Source of the DNA: Cercozoa sp. M6MM
Taxonomy: Eukaryota > Endomyxa: Ascetosporea
NCBI GenBank assembly: GCA_040357565.1
Contig: JBDODJ010000039.1
DNA length: 64,000 nucleotides
Direction: 5' to 3' (one strand)
Shown: positions 43,813-55,580 of the stretch, one piece after another
Position numbering within the stretch: the stretch's first letter is position 1
Layout of the letters: every line of letters begins with the position of its first letter
Program-made: the position numbers and the translations under genes
The notes under the pieces: generated by a model
Told to the model about the DNA's origin: nothing
Database searches by the model: none
The model's input: only the letters and a program-made list of their open reading frames with translations

Positions 43813-46197
43813 ATGGAGCATCAGAGTCTCTTCGACAGTGACAGCGAGGATGAAGATTTTGGCGGTGTACCGGAAAAGACAGTCGAAAAAGAAGACTTTG
43901 GAGGTGGGCGCCACATGCCGAAGAAGGCCGAAAAAAAGAAGCCCGAGTCACCGAAAAAGAGACGACGGCCGGCAAAGAAAAGGGCCGAAAAACCCAACAA
44001 AAAGGTATCCAGAAAAGGCTGACTTGTTACCCGACCCTTTTACCCCTTGACACCTTTTACTCATTGTCTCCCCTTTGCCCCCTTATCCTTGTCTACAGCC
44101 TAGAAAAACAGTGAAGAAATCCGATCGCGAAGCAGCACATGCGTTGCACACACTGAACGTCAGCTTGCTCGCGCTCAGGTTAAAAACTCGAACACTTGCC
44201 TTCGCGGACGAGTTGCTAGGCAGCACACTGCATTCGCTCGTTTGCAAGTACATATTTTCTGCACCTACAGGCATAATAATTCATAAAAAATTGCAGCGAT
44301 ACCGCGCTGAAAGAACGTCATGGGACCACGCGAATTCGGGTGCCTGCTCGAGCGCCTCGACCACGCTTCTCCGAGGTGCAGTTGTGTAGCCAACGTTGTG
44401 CATCAAGCATGTGAAGCCTGTTGGGTTTTGCAGTCAGTGCTTTCGCTCAATGAGAAACGCCGGCAGTACTTGGACAAACTCAAGACTGAATTCAGTTTCA
44501 GTGATAGTGGTACACAGTTGTCTGTTTCCAGCACGCGTTCTATATTTGCAACGCAATGCGCACAGAAGACGAAGAAGAGGAAAACACGGTCAAACTGAGC
44601 GCACGTGAGCTTATGTGGACGAAGATTATCGGCGATGGCTTTGAATCGCTTGAGCAGGTTCATTGTGTTTACCTCCGCAGTTTTTGACTGAATCAACTGG
44701 TTATTATTTGTAGCTCGGAACGACAGAGTTCGATCTGAGTCGATTCAGCGACTCGACTTTCCTGCCAAGGTACAGCACAATTCACTTTGACTTTAAAAAA
44801 GTGGAGAACACAGGCGAAACACAGAATCTTGCGTGTACTGTTGTCGTCGCTGAAACTGGAGGTGTGTGACGTTGCGAAAGGCGACTGTCTCGACATGATC
44901 TGGTACACCCCGTGTTGCTGTAACATTTGTGTCAAAATGAATCTGCGGTTTTCAAACAGTACGCACGCGAAGCAAAGCGACTGTGAGAGGTGTTTGACAC
45001 GCCAGCTCATGGACTTCGTTGCAACCCGAATTGAGCAGAACGAGGATTTTGGTACATTCTTTTGAGGCAATTTTTATTCAATTTCGTTTCTCTTGCAACT
45101 GTTTCTTTTGTTTGCAGAAGATTCACCGGTGAAAAAAGTCTCGATCGATGTCGCTACTGGACTGCTGTTTGCATTGCTTTCGGCCCTGCACGTTCCAGTG
45201 CGATTAGTGTCAATTTTGGCACCTGTGCTGCCGAGTACGGTTCGGGAGCTGCGAGACGAAACTGAACGACTTAAGACAGTGTCGCTTTCTCCAGCTGGTA
45301 TCGATTCTTTTTAAAATATCAAGCTATGATTTTGAGTGTTTTTGTTTTTCCTGAAGCAGAAGAATGCAAGACTGTCTTGCGAAAGCCCGTTGTCGCTGTT
45401 TTAAAATCAACCAAACGAAAGCCTCGATCGAAAAAAGCTCAACGTGACACCCAACGATGGCTTGAATTTGCTGACCATTCTTCCACGCGGACGCCAAGTA
45501 TGTGGCTTGAAGTCTTTTGTACAGACTTGGGTAAGCCAAAACAAGGTTTCTCGTGCTCTCAACATCCTTTTTGTATCACAGGGAGGTGGGTGAGCCTTCG
45601 GTTTGGCCCCAAGAACAACGCGATTTTGTTCGACGACGGCGGAAAAACTCGCGAGCGCTATTTTGAGATTGCGCTTCAAAGCGAAAGCGATGGTGAGTTC
45701 GAAAGCGGCAATGACGGTGTCATCGAGTTTGAAACCATTGATTTCGACGGTGTATGCTCAAGCGGCTACGTTGTGGCATGTGCGCTGGATCACGGCCGCT
45801 TCGGCGATGAAAAACGTGATCGCTTGAACTTGCACGACGTGACGAAACGTTATTTGCCAAAAGAAGGCTCAAAATCGGTAATTTTCGTTTTCTTGTTTTG
45901 TTGATATGAGAAAACACAAGAGAAATTGACAGAAAGACAACTGGAAGACAGTGTATCGACGGCGCGGCGGTGCTTTGTCCATCGAGCAACACGACTGGTT
46001 GAAGAAACTGACCGAACTCGGCGACTGCAATCCTCTCACAAAAGTAGCCTGCTTTGCCTTCCATACAGAGCCCTTTAGTCTGATATGTTTCACTGTGAGA
46101 ACAGTCGCTCCACGCAGTGGATGTGTGGCAACAACAACGCGTGCTCTGGCGCAACGAACCACTTCCTAGCACACGTGCTGGTACTTTTAATCGCGTA

Positions 46198-46238
<41 letters not shown>

Positions 46239-47666
46239 TATATTTATGTTATTTATTGTTGGTGATTATTTGTATATTCACCCCCCTCTCCGCAGCACTG
46301 CAGCACCACCCGCTGTTCAGTTCGGCATCGCTGGCTCGGAAGTACCAAGTAGCCTGGCCGCCTGCGCCAATTCTCTTCGTAGTCGGTGGCAGGGATGCCA
46401 GTGGTAACACACGAAAGCACGTGACTCAAGTCTGGGCGAAACTTCAGCGGCATGTGCAAGCGAAACCACGCACATCTGTAACCCAGTCAAAGTTCAAGTA
46501 TCAGAATTAATTTATTTTGGAAGCGTAGGCCTTGTGCATCACACGAATAGCACGGCAGGATCGAAGCAAGCGACGGCCACAGCATCTACAAGGCACAAAA
46601 AAGTACACGGAGGCACTGCTGGGCGAGTGCGATGACAATGACAAGGACTACGATGAGGATGAACATGGTGTGCTTTCTGTTTGGCTATCCTGCCTGTTGT
46701 CTTTACTCTCATCTCTAGGTATTCGTGTCGTTCCTGCTGCGCACATGCGCGAACTGGTATCTTGTCGCCCCTGCAGCCCACCCTTAATTTCAGTTGTCCG
46801 TGGTAGCACTCGGCGGACCTGTGGATGCGCGAGTTGCGTCGTGTGCGCACCGAGGAGTTGGCACGTGCTCCCAAGACTGTGGCCATGTCCGCTCTCTCTG
46901 CGACACCCGGTACACTGTCCCGTCCACATGTATCGGTCTTGTGTACTTTTACTGTACAGGAGCACCTGTACACCTGTACGGCGAATGGCAGACCGAAGTA
47001 TGGCAACCAGCTGAGGCTACCGAAGGAAAGGTGCCTCGCAACGCTCGCGGCACGGTCGATCTTTTCACACCGCAACACTTGCCGAAAGGTGCGTGGTCTT
47101 ATCCTCTTTGGAACCCTTTCGGTTTTACTCTACTTCCCTTTAAGGTTGTGTGCACCTGCCATACGCACGTATTCTAAGTGCGGCCAAGGCACTCAAGATC
47201 GATGCTGCGCCAGCTCTCACTCGATTTGATATTCGGTATCTCCCTTTTGACCTCTTGTCTATTAACGTCTATTTCCGATGCTTTCTTCTACCCTTGTTGC
47301 ACCCCGCAGAGGCAACCGGAGCGTGCCGATCTACGAAGGAATCGTCGTGTGCAAGCAGGACGCGCCGCGAGTGCTCGAGAAACACGCGCAACTGGAGAAG
47401 AAACGTGTCCTGCGCGAGCGGGAGCGTCACGACAAAAAGATGCGCGCGGCGTGGACCACTCTTTTTCGCACTGGTATCAGCAGCATATAACCTACGCCAA
47501 TTTTACTGGCCTCGCGGTTGTTATTGCTGTAGTCTTTGCGCGTCTGCAAGTGCGCAACGAGCTGAGCCAACTCGCGCAGTCGGTGGCATTCCGAGCGAAC
47601 AAGCCGACGGATCAAAACCACAACGAACGTGACTCAAACAAAGCTGAGCCGGACGAGGAGGTTTGA
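43813..47666 (+). CDS. XPC: DNA damage recognition protein RAD4/XPC
   Basis: Nucleotide-excision-repair damage sensor. It starts MEHQSLFDSDSEDEDFGGV at 43813 with a Lys-rich nuclear-type N-terminus (KKRRRPAKKRAEKPNKK). Following exons give VKLSARELMWTKIIGDGFES, VSIDVATGLLFALLSALHVP, RTPSMWLEVFCTD, GYVVACALDHGRFG, LNLHDVTKRYLPK, the Rad4 transglutaminase-like fold in the usual order. Then come HSADLWMRELRRVRTEELAR near 46810, GEWQTEVWQPAEATEGKVPR, ARGTVDLFTPQHLPKG, CVHLPYARILSAAKALKID, and RSVPIYEGIVVCKQDAPRVL, the beta-hairpin domains that grip damaged DNA. The last exon has an Arg/Glu-rich helix and ends NKAEPDEEV with TGA at 47664..47666. The first beta-hairpin domain is poorly conserved or in unresolved exons around 46300-46700, near an AT repeat. 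Confidence 0.92.
46199..46236. repeat. (AT)n microsatellite
   Basis: AT dinucleotide tract inside a RAD4/XPC intron. Confidence 0.95.
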
Positions 47667-47871
47667 ATTTTAATGAAACGAGAGCATCATTCGACCGGAC
47701 TGGAACGAAGCAACGAGAAACGATCGCGAACTTAATATTTTAATGGAAGCACGGCTCCACACGCAAGCCAGACCAATTACGTTCTCGGATCGTAGTATAG
47801 CTGTCGTGTACGCTCGACTGCGTGACGTAAAATGCTCCGCTAATAAACGAAATAGAGCGAGCAACGACGGT

Positions 47872-47928
47872 CGGGTGCAGGAGAACTACTGAGTGGAGAA
47901 CTACTGAGTTGGTTTCCTAGAATCCAAC
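47872..47928 (+). repeat. Dispersed repeat, copy 4, split by a transposon
   Basis: GGTGCAGGAGAACTACTGAG (with the GAGAACTACT unit doubled), then TTGGTTTCCTAGAATCCAAC. The remainder (TAACTC) continues at 48855 after transposon copy B and its target duplication. Confidence 0.75.
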
Positions 47929-48845
47929 GGGTTCTGGGGCGTTGAGCCCACTTTTAAATACGCGTGCTAACTATCATCAGTGCATGAGCACATAAGATTA
48001 GTGCATAACTGAGTGCGTGGAAGTTCCGCTAATCCCGTAAACTCGAAGAAAATTGTGATACAATCCTCTTATTTTGTTGCGTTGGAGCGCCGGATTCGCA
48101 TCACCGCGCTTTGATAATGGCGATCTCTGCTGCCTGTTTCGTTGTAACGAAAGTTGCGCTGCAGTGCTGACATCAATAGAGCACCCTGGCTTTGGCGTAG
48201 TAGCTCTGTCTTTGCTTTGCTGGCAGCGGCACGGCGTGGTCTTTTGGCGGGAGGTTCGCTGGTCTCACTTGGCGTCCCGGGAGCCATGTTTTGGCTCTCG
48301 TAGTCCGGGTCAACTTGATCTGCCACTTCTGCAGTGTTCTCGTGCAGTGCGTCTTCGCGGGTCAGGAGCGCGTACAGGTCCTGTTTGTGCACATGTACTT
48401 GGCGAAGCGCTTTGCCTTCTTGTTGTACTTCGTACGGTGTTTCGGGTACACCGGGCGGCCTCCACAAGAGAAAAAATCCACTACATCGGGCAGCAAGGAC
48501 GCCTTATCAGAGCAGTACGTCTCAATGAACTCAATCTCCGTTTTGATTGTCACCAGTTTCGACAGAACGCCAGGCATGGTTTTTATCGTGTTCAGTCGTG
48601 TGCTTACACTCTACACTTGCAAAATAACAACACTATGCTCGTGCTAACATACGAAAAAGACGCGGACAGTCGTTTTATATTTCGTGGGTCGGCGCTCAAT
48701 TGCCCGATTTTGTGAAGCCAATTTCTTCGAGTTTACGGGATTAGCGGAACTTCCACGCACTCAGTTATGCACTAATCTTATATGCTCATGCACTGATGAT
48801 AGTTAGCACGCGTATTTAAAAGTGGGCTTCAACGCCCCAGAACCC
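47929..48845 (-). mobile_element. DNA transposon copy B with long terminal inverted repeats and 9-base target duplication
   Basis: A 917-base element. The ends GGGTTCTGGGGCGTTG (47929) and CAACGCCCCAGAACCC (to 48845) are exact inverted repeats. The inverted similarity extends about 124 bases (47929-48052 and 48722-48845) with about two differences. GAATCCAAC is duplicated on both sides (47920-47928 and 48846-48854). The inside encodes, on the minus strand, MPGVLSKLVTIKTEIEFIET from 48577, a Cys/His/Lys-rich section, and in another frame VDPDYESQNMAPGTPSETSE and a basic PAKRPRR motif. A one-base deletion against copy A shifts the frame. No DDE catalytic core is visible, so it is probably non-autonomous. 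A 9-base duplication with long terminal repeats fits Mutator-like elements; Merlin-type elements are an alternative. Confidence 0.9.
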
Positions 48846-48916
48846 GAATCCAACTAACTCGATTGTACGTACCATACCGCGACGAGTCGAGTCAGTGGTA
48901 GCTGCACGTTGTTGCT

Positions 48917-50302
48917 TCAGAGGGGCGCGACGTAGTCAGCCGGCAGCGGCGAGTCGGCCTCGGTCGGGAAGGGCGCGAACGGCGAGCCGTCGCGGTTTTG
49001 TAACCCTGCCACACGACACTCAGTGAGCAACTCGTTCACAAAGACAGAAGAGAGGAAGGGAGTACAGTTGTCCCTGGGGTAATGAGCGCCTCCCTCGATG
49101 GTGTGCACCGTGAAGGAGTCTGATTGCACAGTCCAGGCATTCAACACACAGTATCCGAGAAAGAAGGCAGAAGGGGGGGGGGGGAAGATGGAGCATACGC
49201 CGAGGCACATCGCTCGTGTTGGCGGCCGAGAAGTGAACGACGCGACCGTGCAAAAGGACTACGTCGCCGGGATCGGCCTCCAACGCCACACTCGGCTCAG
49301 TCGGCAGCGGTGCCACCTCGGCCGGCTCAAAGTAGGTACGGTACTCGCCTGGCTTCGTACTCCTGGACAAGGGGGGCGGGGGGGCCCAAACGGGGTAAAG
49401 GGGTAGGGGTAGAGGGTCAAAGAAACGTTATTACCGCAAGTAGCGCTGCGACAGACCGATCGATTCGTTCTTGTGCGAGCCAGGGACCACGTAGAGACCT
49501 AGAGTTGGTGCCAAGGGTAGGAGTATAGGGTCAGGAAAGGAGGCAGGAGGTACAGCCGTTATTCTTGCGAGCTGGATGCAAGGCGAGCCAGGACCCGATA
49601 CACGACTCGGGCTCAGTGTACAGGAAGGTACTATCCTGGTGTGGAGTGACAGCACCGCCGATTTCGGGCTGCTTGAAGATGTACATGGACTGCAGCGGTC
49701 GAGGGTCTTTGAACAATGACATGGCCACTGGTCGGAAGTTGCGTGCCACGATGTTGCGCACCACGGGGTCTTCGTAGTGCAGTGCATGCCCGATCTTGTT
49801 GAGACACAGTTCCTTGGCACGTGTCAGTTCGCCTGTCCCCTCGTCAAAGGCATCGGCTTCCTATACACTCCCATTGACCCTTTGATCACATGTTGACCTC
49901 TCCTTCATCCTTTAACCATCCCTTTAACCGTGATTCCTTTGTTACCCAGAAGAAGCGAGTGCAGTCGCCACTCTCGAGGAAATAACGGTCCTCGTGCGGG
50001 TCTGCAGGAATTGTGAGTACTGGACAAAATGCACGAGTCACTTTAATGGTCCAAAGTGCCTAGTTACCAAACGTCATTCCTTTGGAACGCTGACGTTCGC
50101 TGTCGAACACCGAGTCGCTGGACTTTGGATCGAAGGCAGCCACCAAACTGGCGACACGATCCACTCTGGCGACACGACACGTACAACACTTGTCGTACAA
50201 GTTGTGGAAACGCAGAGGAAAATCTAGCTACAGCATCGACACATCCCGCTGCGACACCAATCGCCGAAGCACCAAGTAGCCATCCTTTTCGAACTGCGCT
50301 AA
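48917..50302 (-). CDS. PHYHD1: Phytanoyl-CoA dioxygenase domain protein (PHYHD1 type)
   Basis: Fe(II)/2-oxoglutarate-dependent oxygenase. Exons on the minus strand: LAQFEKDGYLVLRRLVSQRD from 50302, a divergent exon with RVDRVASLVAAFDPKSSDSV, PHEDRYFLESGDCTRFFW, LTRAKELCLNKIGHALHYED, VARNFRPVAMSLFKDPRPLQ, SMYIFKQPEIGGAVTPHQDS then TFLYTEPESCIGSWLAL, CLYVVPGSHKNESIGLSQRY, VALEADPGDVVLLHGRVVHF, YTVHTIEGGAHYPRDNCTPF, and the C-terminus DSPLPADYVAPL with TGA at 48919..48917. The iron ligands His and Asp (HQD) and the distal His (RVVHFS), and the Arg after SAANTSDVPR, are present. The exon order and the NGCL..PGSH and HGEVVH-like blocks fit PHYHD1 rather than peroxisomal PHYH. A short first exon upstream of 50302 is missing from my reading. 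Confidence 0.9.
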
Positions 50303-50922
50303 CTGTCAAACAAAAAAAAAGCTAAACAAACAGTGCTCTGTTCGATCGATCAGTTTTGCACCTGTTTTGTACTCAAACCGCGCATCAACTACGTTTTTGT
50401 ATGCCAATTCGGAACTACACAAGCCTAACACTCACGTCGGAGACGATAATACAGTAAAGTCCTTAATTCCTTTCTTAAGGGGGCTTCCGCCGGAAACGGG
50501 TCCCAAACGACCAGAAAGCAAAACCTAGCCCAACTTGATGATCACAGATCAATTGTGATCACCAGTTCATTCAGTCGTACGGTGTGATGAAGTCGGAAGT
50601 CAGTCGTGCGTCGCCCATCAAGGCTTGATGACTACTTGCTCTTATCCTCGTGCCATCAGGTGGCGAACGTGTCAGAAGAAAGAAACGCACGAAAGATCAT
50701 CAGGGGAAGTAACGAGGGGAACGTCAATCATCTTCGAGCTTTGCTTTTGGTTTGCCTCCAGACGAGCAGCTTCCCGTTGGGCAGCATACTTTCACTCACG
50801 CACAGACATCGCTTTCTTTGTCCCTGCGTGAACTAAGCTTGCGAGTCGGGGGCGCGAATTTGCATGCGCTGCTCTGATCAATCTTAGGCGGGAAAAAAAC
50901 TGATTTTAGGAAAAGGAACACG
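50303..50922. other. Spacer between PHYHD1 and the RND gene
   Basis: About 600 bases, probably with the first PHYHD1 exon and two divergent promoters. A plus-strand open frame at 50606-50836 has no recognised content. Confidence 0.4.
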
Positions 50923-53900
50923 ATGACTGGTGCGTCTGCTCGTTTGGACTTGTGTTTCTTGAACCAGCTTTTCTTTCGCGTAGGTCACGGAGGCGTGCAT
51001 GTCTCCGAAATCAAGGAGCACAAGTTCGCGTCCTTCGTGGTATCCCTTAGACACATACAGTACATTCTCTGAGTTCGTCACCAACTTCTTTGTGGGCACA
51101 CGTTGGTAGGCGCGAAGGCCGTGCACCGTGATAGGCATTGTTCTTGCCGTCATAATCGCTCTTGGCGGCATCATCGGTGGTGCTGGTTTGGTACTCGCCC
51201 TCTCCTATCTAAGCTTTCAGTGTGTTAAATCGCTGACCCGAGTAGTTCGAGTTCGCTGACTCGACGGACATGATCTTCTGGCTCGACATCAACAGTGGTA
51301 CCTTTTTCCAACCCGCTCCTGAAACCAGTTTTCTCTCTAAAATTAAAATTTTTGCATTGCCAAATGATAGTTTGGACGCAGCGACAGCTCTCGGTCGAGT
51401 ACGCGCAAACAGAGGCGTCGGCGACGGCGTCCAAGGAGCGATCGAACCTGCGTGTGCAGCCCGAAAGTCGCTGGGACCTCCTGTTCATGTACCGCGACAC
51501 CGAATACGACGCCGCCAACCCGTCCAAGTCGACGCTTCTGTAGGCTTTCCCCATCTGCCTTGCTTCTGTTATACCTCACCCTTTTGTAGCACACCGGAGA
51601 AACTCAAGGTCATTCTTGACTTTGAGAAAAAGGTACAACGCCCTCACTACTCTAAATGACCGAGAGTACTACTTTCCTTCGTCTGTGTAGACCAACGCCG
51701 CCTCTGAGATGCAGACTTTCTGCTTTGCCGGTGCCTTGTCTCCCTTGTTTTCTTTACTTCCTGTGGTCTTGGATCACTTTCTTTTGTACCTGGCAGGAAA
51801 CCACACGGACGGCACGTGCGCCAAGGCGGAGGAACTCTGTGACACGACGAGTTTCGCTTCGTGTCTCGACAGTGTGCATTACCTGTCCTTTGTCGACTAC
51901 CTGGATCGACATGGTATGCTCAACGACCAAGGTACGTCTCCACCTTTTGTTTCCGCTGTCACTTTAATGCTTTACCCTTGTCATGTAGCTGCAATTGACA
52001 ACTTCGTCGCTAACAACAAGGAAGAAGTTGCACTCTTCATGGATAACCACTGGGTAGTCATTCCCCTCGTACCTCACTCCTTGTGTTACCTCTACCTCCC
52101 TTGTTTGTTAGGCCGACAACGCGCCTCGCTCGGGCTACCTGCGCTCGTTTTTCAAGTTCGGCGGGCCCATTAGCTCAGATTACAAGTCGATCGACGACGA
52201 TTTTGACGCGCAGAGCGATGAGTTCATCGAGTGGATGAAAGACTTCATGGTTGACGTCAAGAATGACATCTACCAGAGCACTGACGGCATGGAGATCATC
52301 GTGTTCGGCATGGATGCCAACACTGGTACACTAGTCTTTATTATCCTTGTAACTGCAGCTGTACTGAACACCTACCCCCCCCCCCCGCCCCCCGCTCTCC
52401 CAGCTCTGTCGGGCATTGTCGGTCAACAGCAGTTCATGTGGGCCTTTGGATCGATGGCGTTTGTGCTGTGCTACATCTGGTTCCACACGGGCAGTCTCAT
52501 GCTGGCCGCATGCGGCATGGGAGAGGTCGTTTTGGCGCTGCCATTGGCCTTCTTCTTCTTCCGATGCATCCTGTTGGTGACGTACTTTGAGACACTCCAC
52601 ATGCTGAGCATGTTCGTCGTGCTTGGGTAGATGCCACTGTTTTTTTACCTTGCACGATGCCTGCTTGAGGCCCTCGTTTGTGTAGTATCTCAGCCGACAA
52701 CTTCTTTTTGATTACGGACATGTGGCGCCAGTCGGCACGAATCGAGGCCTTCCTAGACACGGAGTTTGTCACCGACTCGGAACGGGCCAACCAGAGTGAC
52801 GAGAAGATGCACCGACTCGCTATGGTACACTCTCTGAGTAACACTTTCTGTGGCCGAACATCACCCCTCTCCCAACAGCGAACGTCGTTCGTGTGGCGTC
52901 GAAGTGTGCGAGCCATTGCGGCCACAACGATGACGACGGTGATGGCTTTCATTGCCACGGGCACATCTGAGATCACGCCGATTTCATCGCTTGGTATCTC
53001 AGTCTGCTTGCCTTTACTCCCCGAGTATTTACCCCTGCCCCCCCCCACGACCTGTGTAGGCTTCTTTGCGTCAATGTTCATCTTCGCGAACTTTTTGCTG
53101 TGCATGACGTTCTTCTTTGGCGTGCTGCTGTTCTGGCACAAACACCTTCGTCGCTGGCGCTTCCTGGTGTTTGCGCTGCGCGAGCAGAGTCCCGACACGC
53201 TCGCTGCTGGCGAGAAACCGATTCCTGTCGTCGGTCAGGAGGGCAAGGTAGCATCATTTCCGCTCCTGTATGTTACCGCCTGTGTTATCTCCTGTGTGAA
53301 GACACCGAGTTCGACAACGTCAGGATCCATGAGTGACGAGGAGAGTCCGAACGATCGTGAGGCAGGCGGTGCCGTTGAAGGTGGCCGGCCGATCGAGAAG
53401 TTCTTCCGCGGACCCTTTTTTGAGTTCGTATACAAGTGCCGCTACGGTCTCATTGTCGTCTTCCTGGCCTGGTTTGTCGCGAGCATTGTGCTGACTACCG
53501 GTACTTCTTGCCTTAGCCCTTTACCTCTGAGCCTTAGCTCTTTACCCCTGACCATTTACCCAGGAATCAAGGAAGTGACCGAGCAGGAGCAGTTCTACCC
53601 GGTACGGCTTGTTTCTCTTGTATGCTGTACCAGCTGTATTGACTTTAAATGCAATTTGACTGGACAGGATGACCACTTCCTGACCAAGATGACGCACTGG
53701 CCGCGCGAACACTTTGGTCTTGGTGCCAATGCCGGCTTTATGGTGGTCCAGTTCGTGTACGGTCTCGACGAGGAGGTCGAGCGCAGCGGCATCTCGCGCT
53801 GGTAGGCGACTGAAACTATTGCGCACAGCGCTGTCATCCTGTTGCACCCGTATGTGAACAGGAAGCCACAGGAGGACGGCACGCCAAAGTTCCTGAAGAC

Positions 53901-55472
53901 CTTCAATCCCAAGACTCCGGCGGCCCAGGCGTTCATGATCCAGAGTTGCGACATGATTGCCAACAACGAGCTGATTCAGGTAGCCACAACTTAATCTCTC
54001 GTGTGCCTAACATATCGACAAACTGGGTCTGCGTACAGAACGACCGCGTGCAGTGCTGGCCCAAGGTGTTCCGAGACTTTGTGAACAGTGCGGCCAGTGG
54101 CAGCTACGCCGGCACGTCGTTCGGCTCGCTCAGTGCCTCGCAGTTCAACGAGGCGATGCGCGACTTTGTCAACACGCCGGACGGACGCAAGGAGGTGGAC
54201 GCCGGGCGACTCGGCGTGTACCCCGATGATACGGAGAATGTGCTGCACTGGTACTTTATCGAGAGCGCCATGACGGCGGTTGAAAACATGCCAAAACCGG
54301 AGGCGATCAAGACTCGCGGTCAACTTGAGGACTGGATGACCGAGACCCTCAATCCGGCGGCTCCACCCGAAATGCGCGGTGTCTTCCAGGTCGTGCCGAT
54401 GTGGTGGCCCTTCATCGTCACACAGGAGTAGGCTGAGTTTACTCCTCTCACCCCTTCCTTCCCTTTGAATTCCTTTGCTGTCTGTGTTCAGTGCGTTCGT
54501 GCGCAACGCTATCAGTGGCATGCTTATCTCGGGTGCCTTCTCGTTGGTGGTGATCTTGACGGCCACGGGCAACCTAGTGGCCGGCTTTTTGGCCTTTGGC
54601 ACCATCGCCGCCGTTGTTGTGTCGGTGCTGGGCTTCATCCGGGTATCATTTTACCTTTCTTTACCCCCCTCTTCCCATCTCCCCCGCTTGACTTCCCTCC
54701 CTGCTTTTCTGCTCGGTAGATTTTTGGCTGGCCGCTGGGCACGACGGAGAGTGTCGCAGTCGTCGTTGTGATCGTAGCCTTTCAGTTTCCGTTTAACTTT
54801 GCTTTGGATGTACGAAAGCCTTGTTTACCGCCCTTTCTGTTCCTCGTGCTTTGACAGGGCTTTAGTGTCGACTACACGGTGCACCTGGCGTCGGCCTACG
54901 AGGAGAGTTCGAACCCGTCGCGAATCGGGCGCACGCGCGATGCTTTGTCGCACATGGCGATCTCGCTCGTGGCAGGTACTGTTCCCGTCCATTCATACGG
55001 TCCTTGTCCTGGTCCATTTTTACCTGATTCTTTTTGTTTAAAGGCTGCATCACAACGGCGGGCTCGGCCCTTTTCTTGATGTTTGCCGAGATGGTGTTTT
55101 TCTTCCGATTCGGTGTGCTCATGATGTTGACGGTCTTCCTGTCTATGTACTCTCCCCCCATGTCGCCCCTGCCCTTGTTCTGGATACAACTTGTGTACGA
55201 GCAGTCTGTGGTGCCTGCTGTTCTTTGTGCCGATGCTGGCGTGCTTCGGACCCGAAGGAGAGAACTGGCAGATCCGCAACATGTTCCTGTACTCGCCCTT
55301 CCCGCAGATTCTTGGCGAGAAGAGGTCACAGGTAACACACACACTCTCTCTCACATACGTACTGGCATGCACATCTAACATTCGATTCATTGTCTGAGTT
55401 ACTGTATTTGCAATCATGTGGCAGAAATTGGCCGGAAAAGGTGAGTCCGACGTCGCAATTGAGCTCGATTGA
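50923..55472 (+). CDS. RND-superfamily membrane protein, Dispatched-like, many exons
   Basis: Twelve-helix transporter-type protein with a sterol-sensing-like domain. It starts MTGASARLDLCFLNQLFFRV at 50923, EIKEHKFASFV joined over a GTATCC...TAG intron to ARRPCTVIGIVLAVIIALGG (helix 1). The first lumenal section has NHTDGTCAKAEELCD, VHYLSFVDYLDRHGM. Helices 2-6: VGQQQFMWAFGSMAFVLCYI, VVLALPLAFFFFRCILLVTY, the helix-4 motif ISADNFFLITDMWRQSARIE, SVRAIAATTMTTVMAFIATG, FFASMFIFANFLLCMTFFFG. Then an acidic loop, helix 7 YGLIVVFLAWFVASIVL, a second lumenal section (WPREHFGLGANAGFMVVQFV; GVFQVVPMWWPFIV), and helices 8-12 including GFSVDYTVHLASAYEESSNP. It ends KGESDVAIELD with TGA at 55470..55472. 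TM4 has Asp-Asn where Dispatched has Asp-Asp; TM10 keeps its Asp. Dispatched in animals exports lipid-linked ligands; the role here is unknown. Confidence 0.87.
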
Positions 55473-55580
55473 TTTATAGTTCTTCCCGTCGTCTCTGGTT
55501 GAAGTTACCGTACTGAATTAAAATTAAAGTCGATTCGCGCAGATGTGGTGCGGCAAATAAGTAAAGCTTGAAATAGAAAG

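Noticed and set aside
51060-51125. Apparent in-frame TAG between NFFVGTRW and ARRPCTVIG, suggesting stop-codon reassignment
   Set aside because: A GTATCC...TAG intron from about 51036 to 51109 removes the stop, and other genes here use TAG as a normal stop.
50884-51174. 97-codon minus-strand open frame starting MMPPRAIMTARTMPITVHG
   Set aside because: It is antisense to the first exons of the RND gene, which join in frame (FASFV to ARRPCTVIG) and give a proper first membrane helix.
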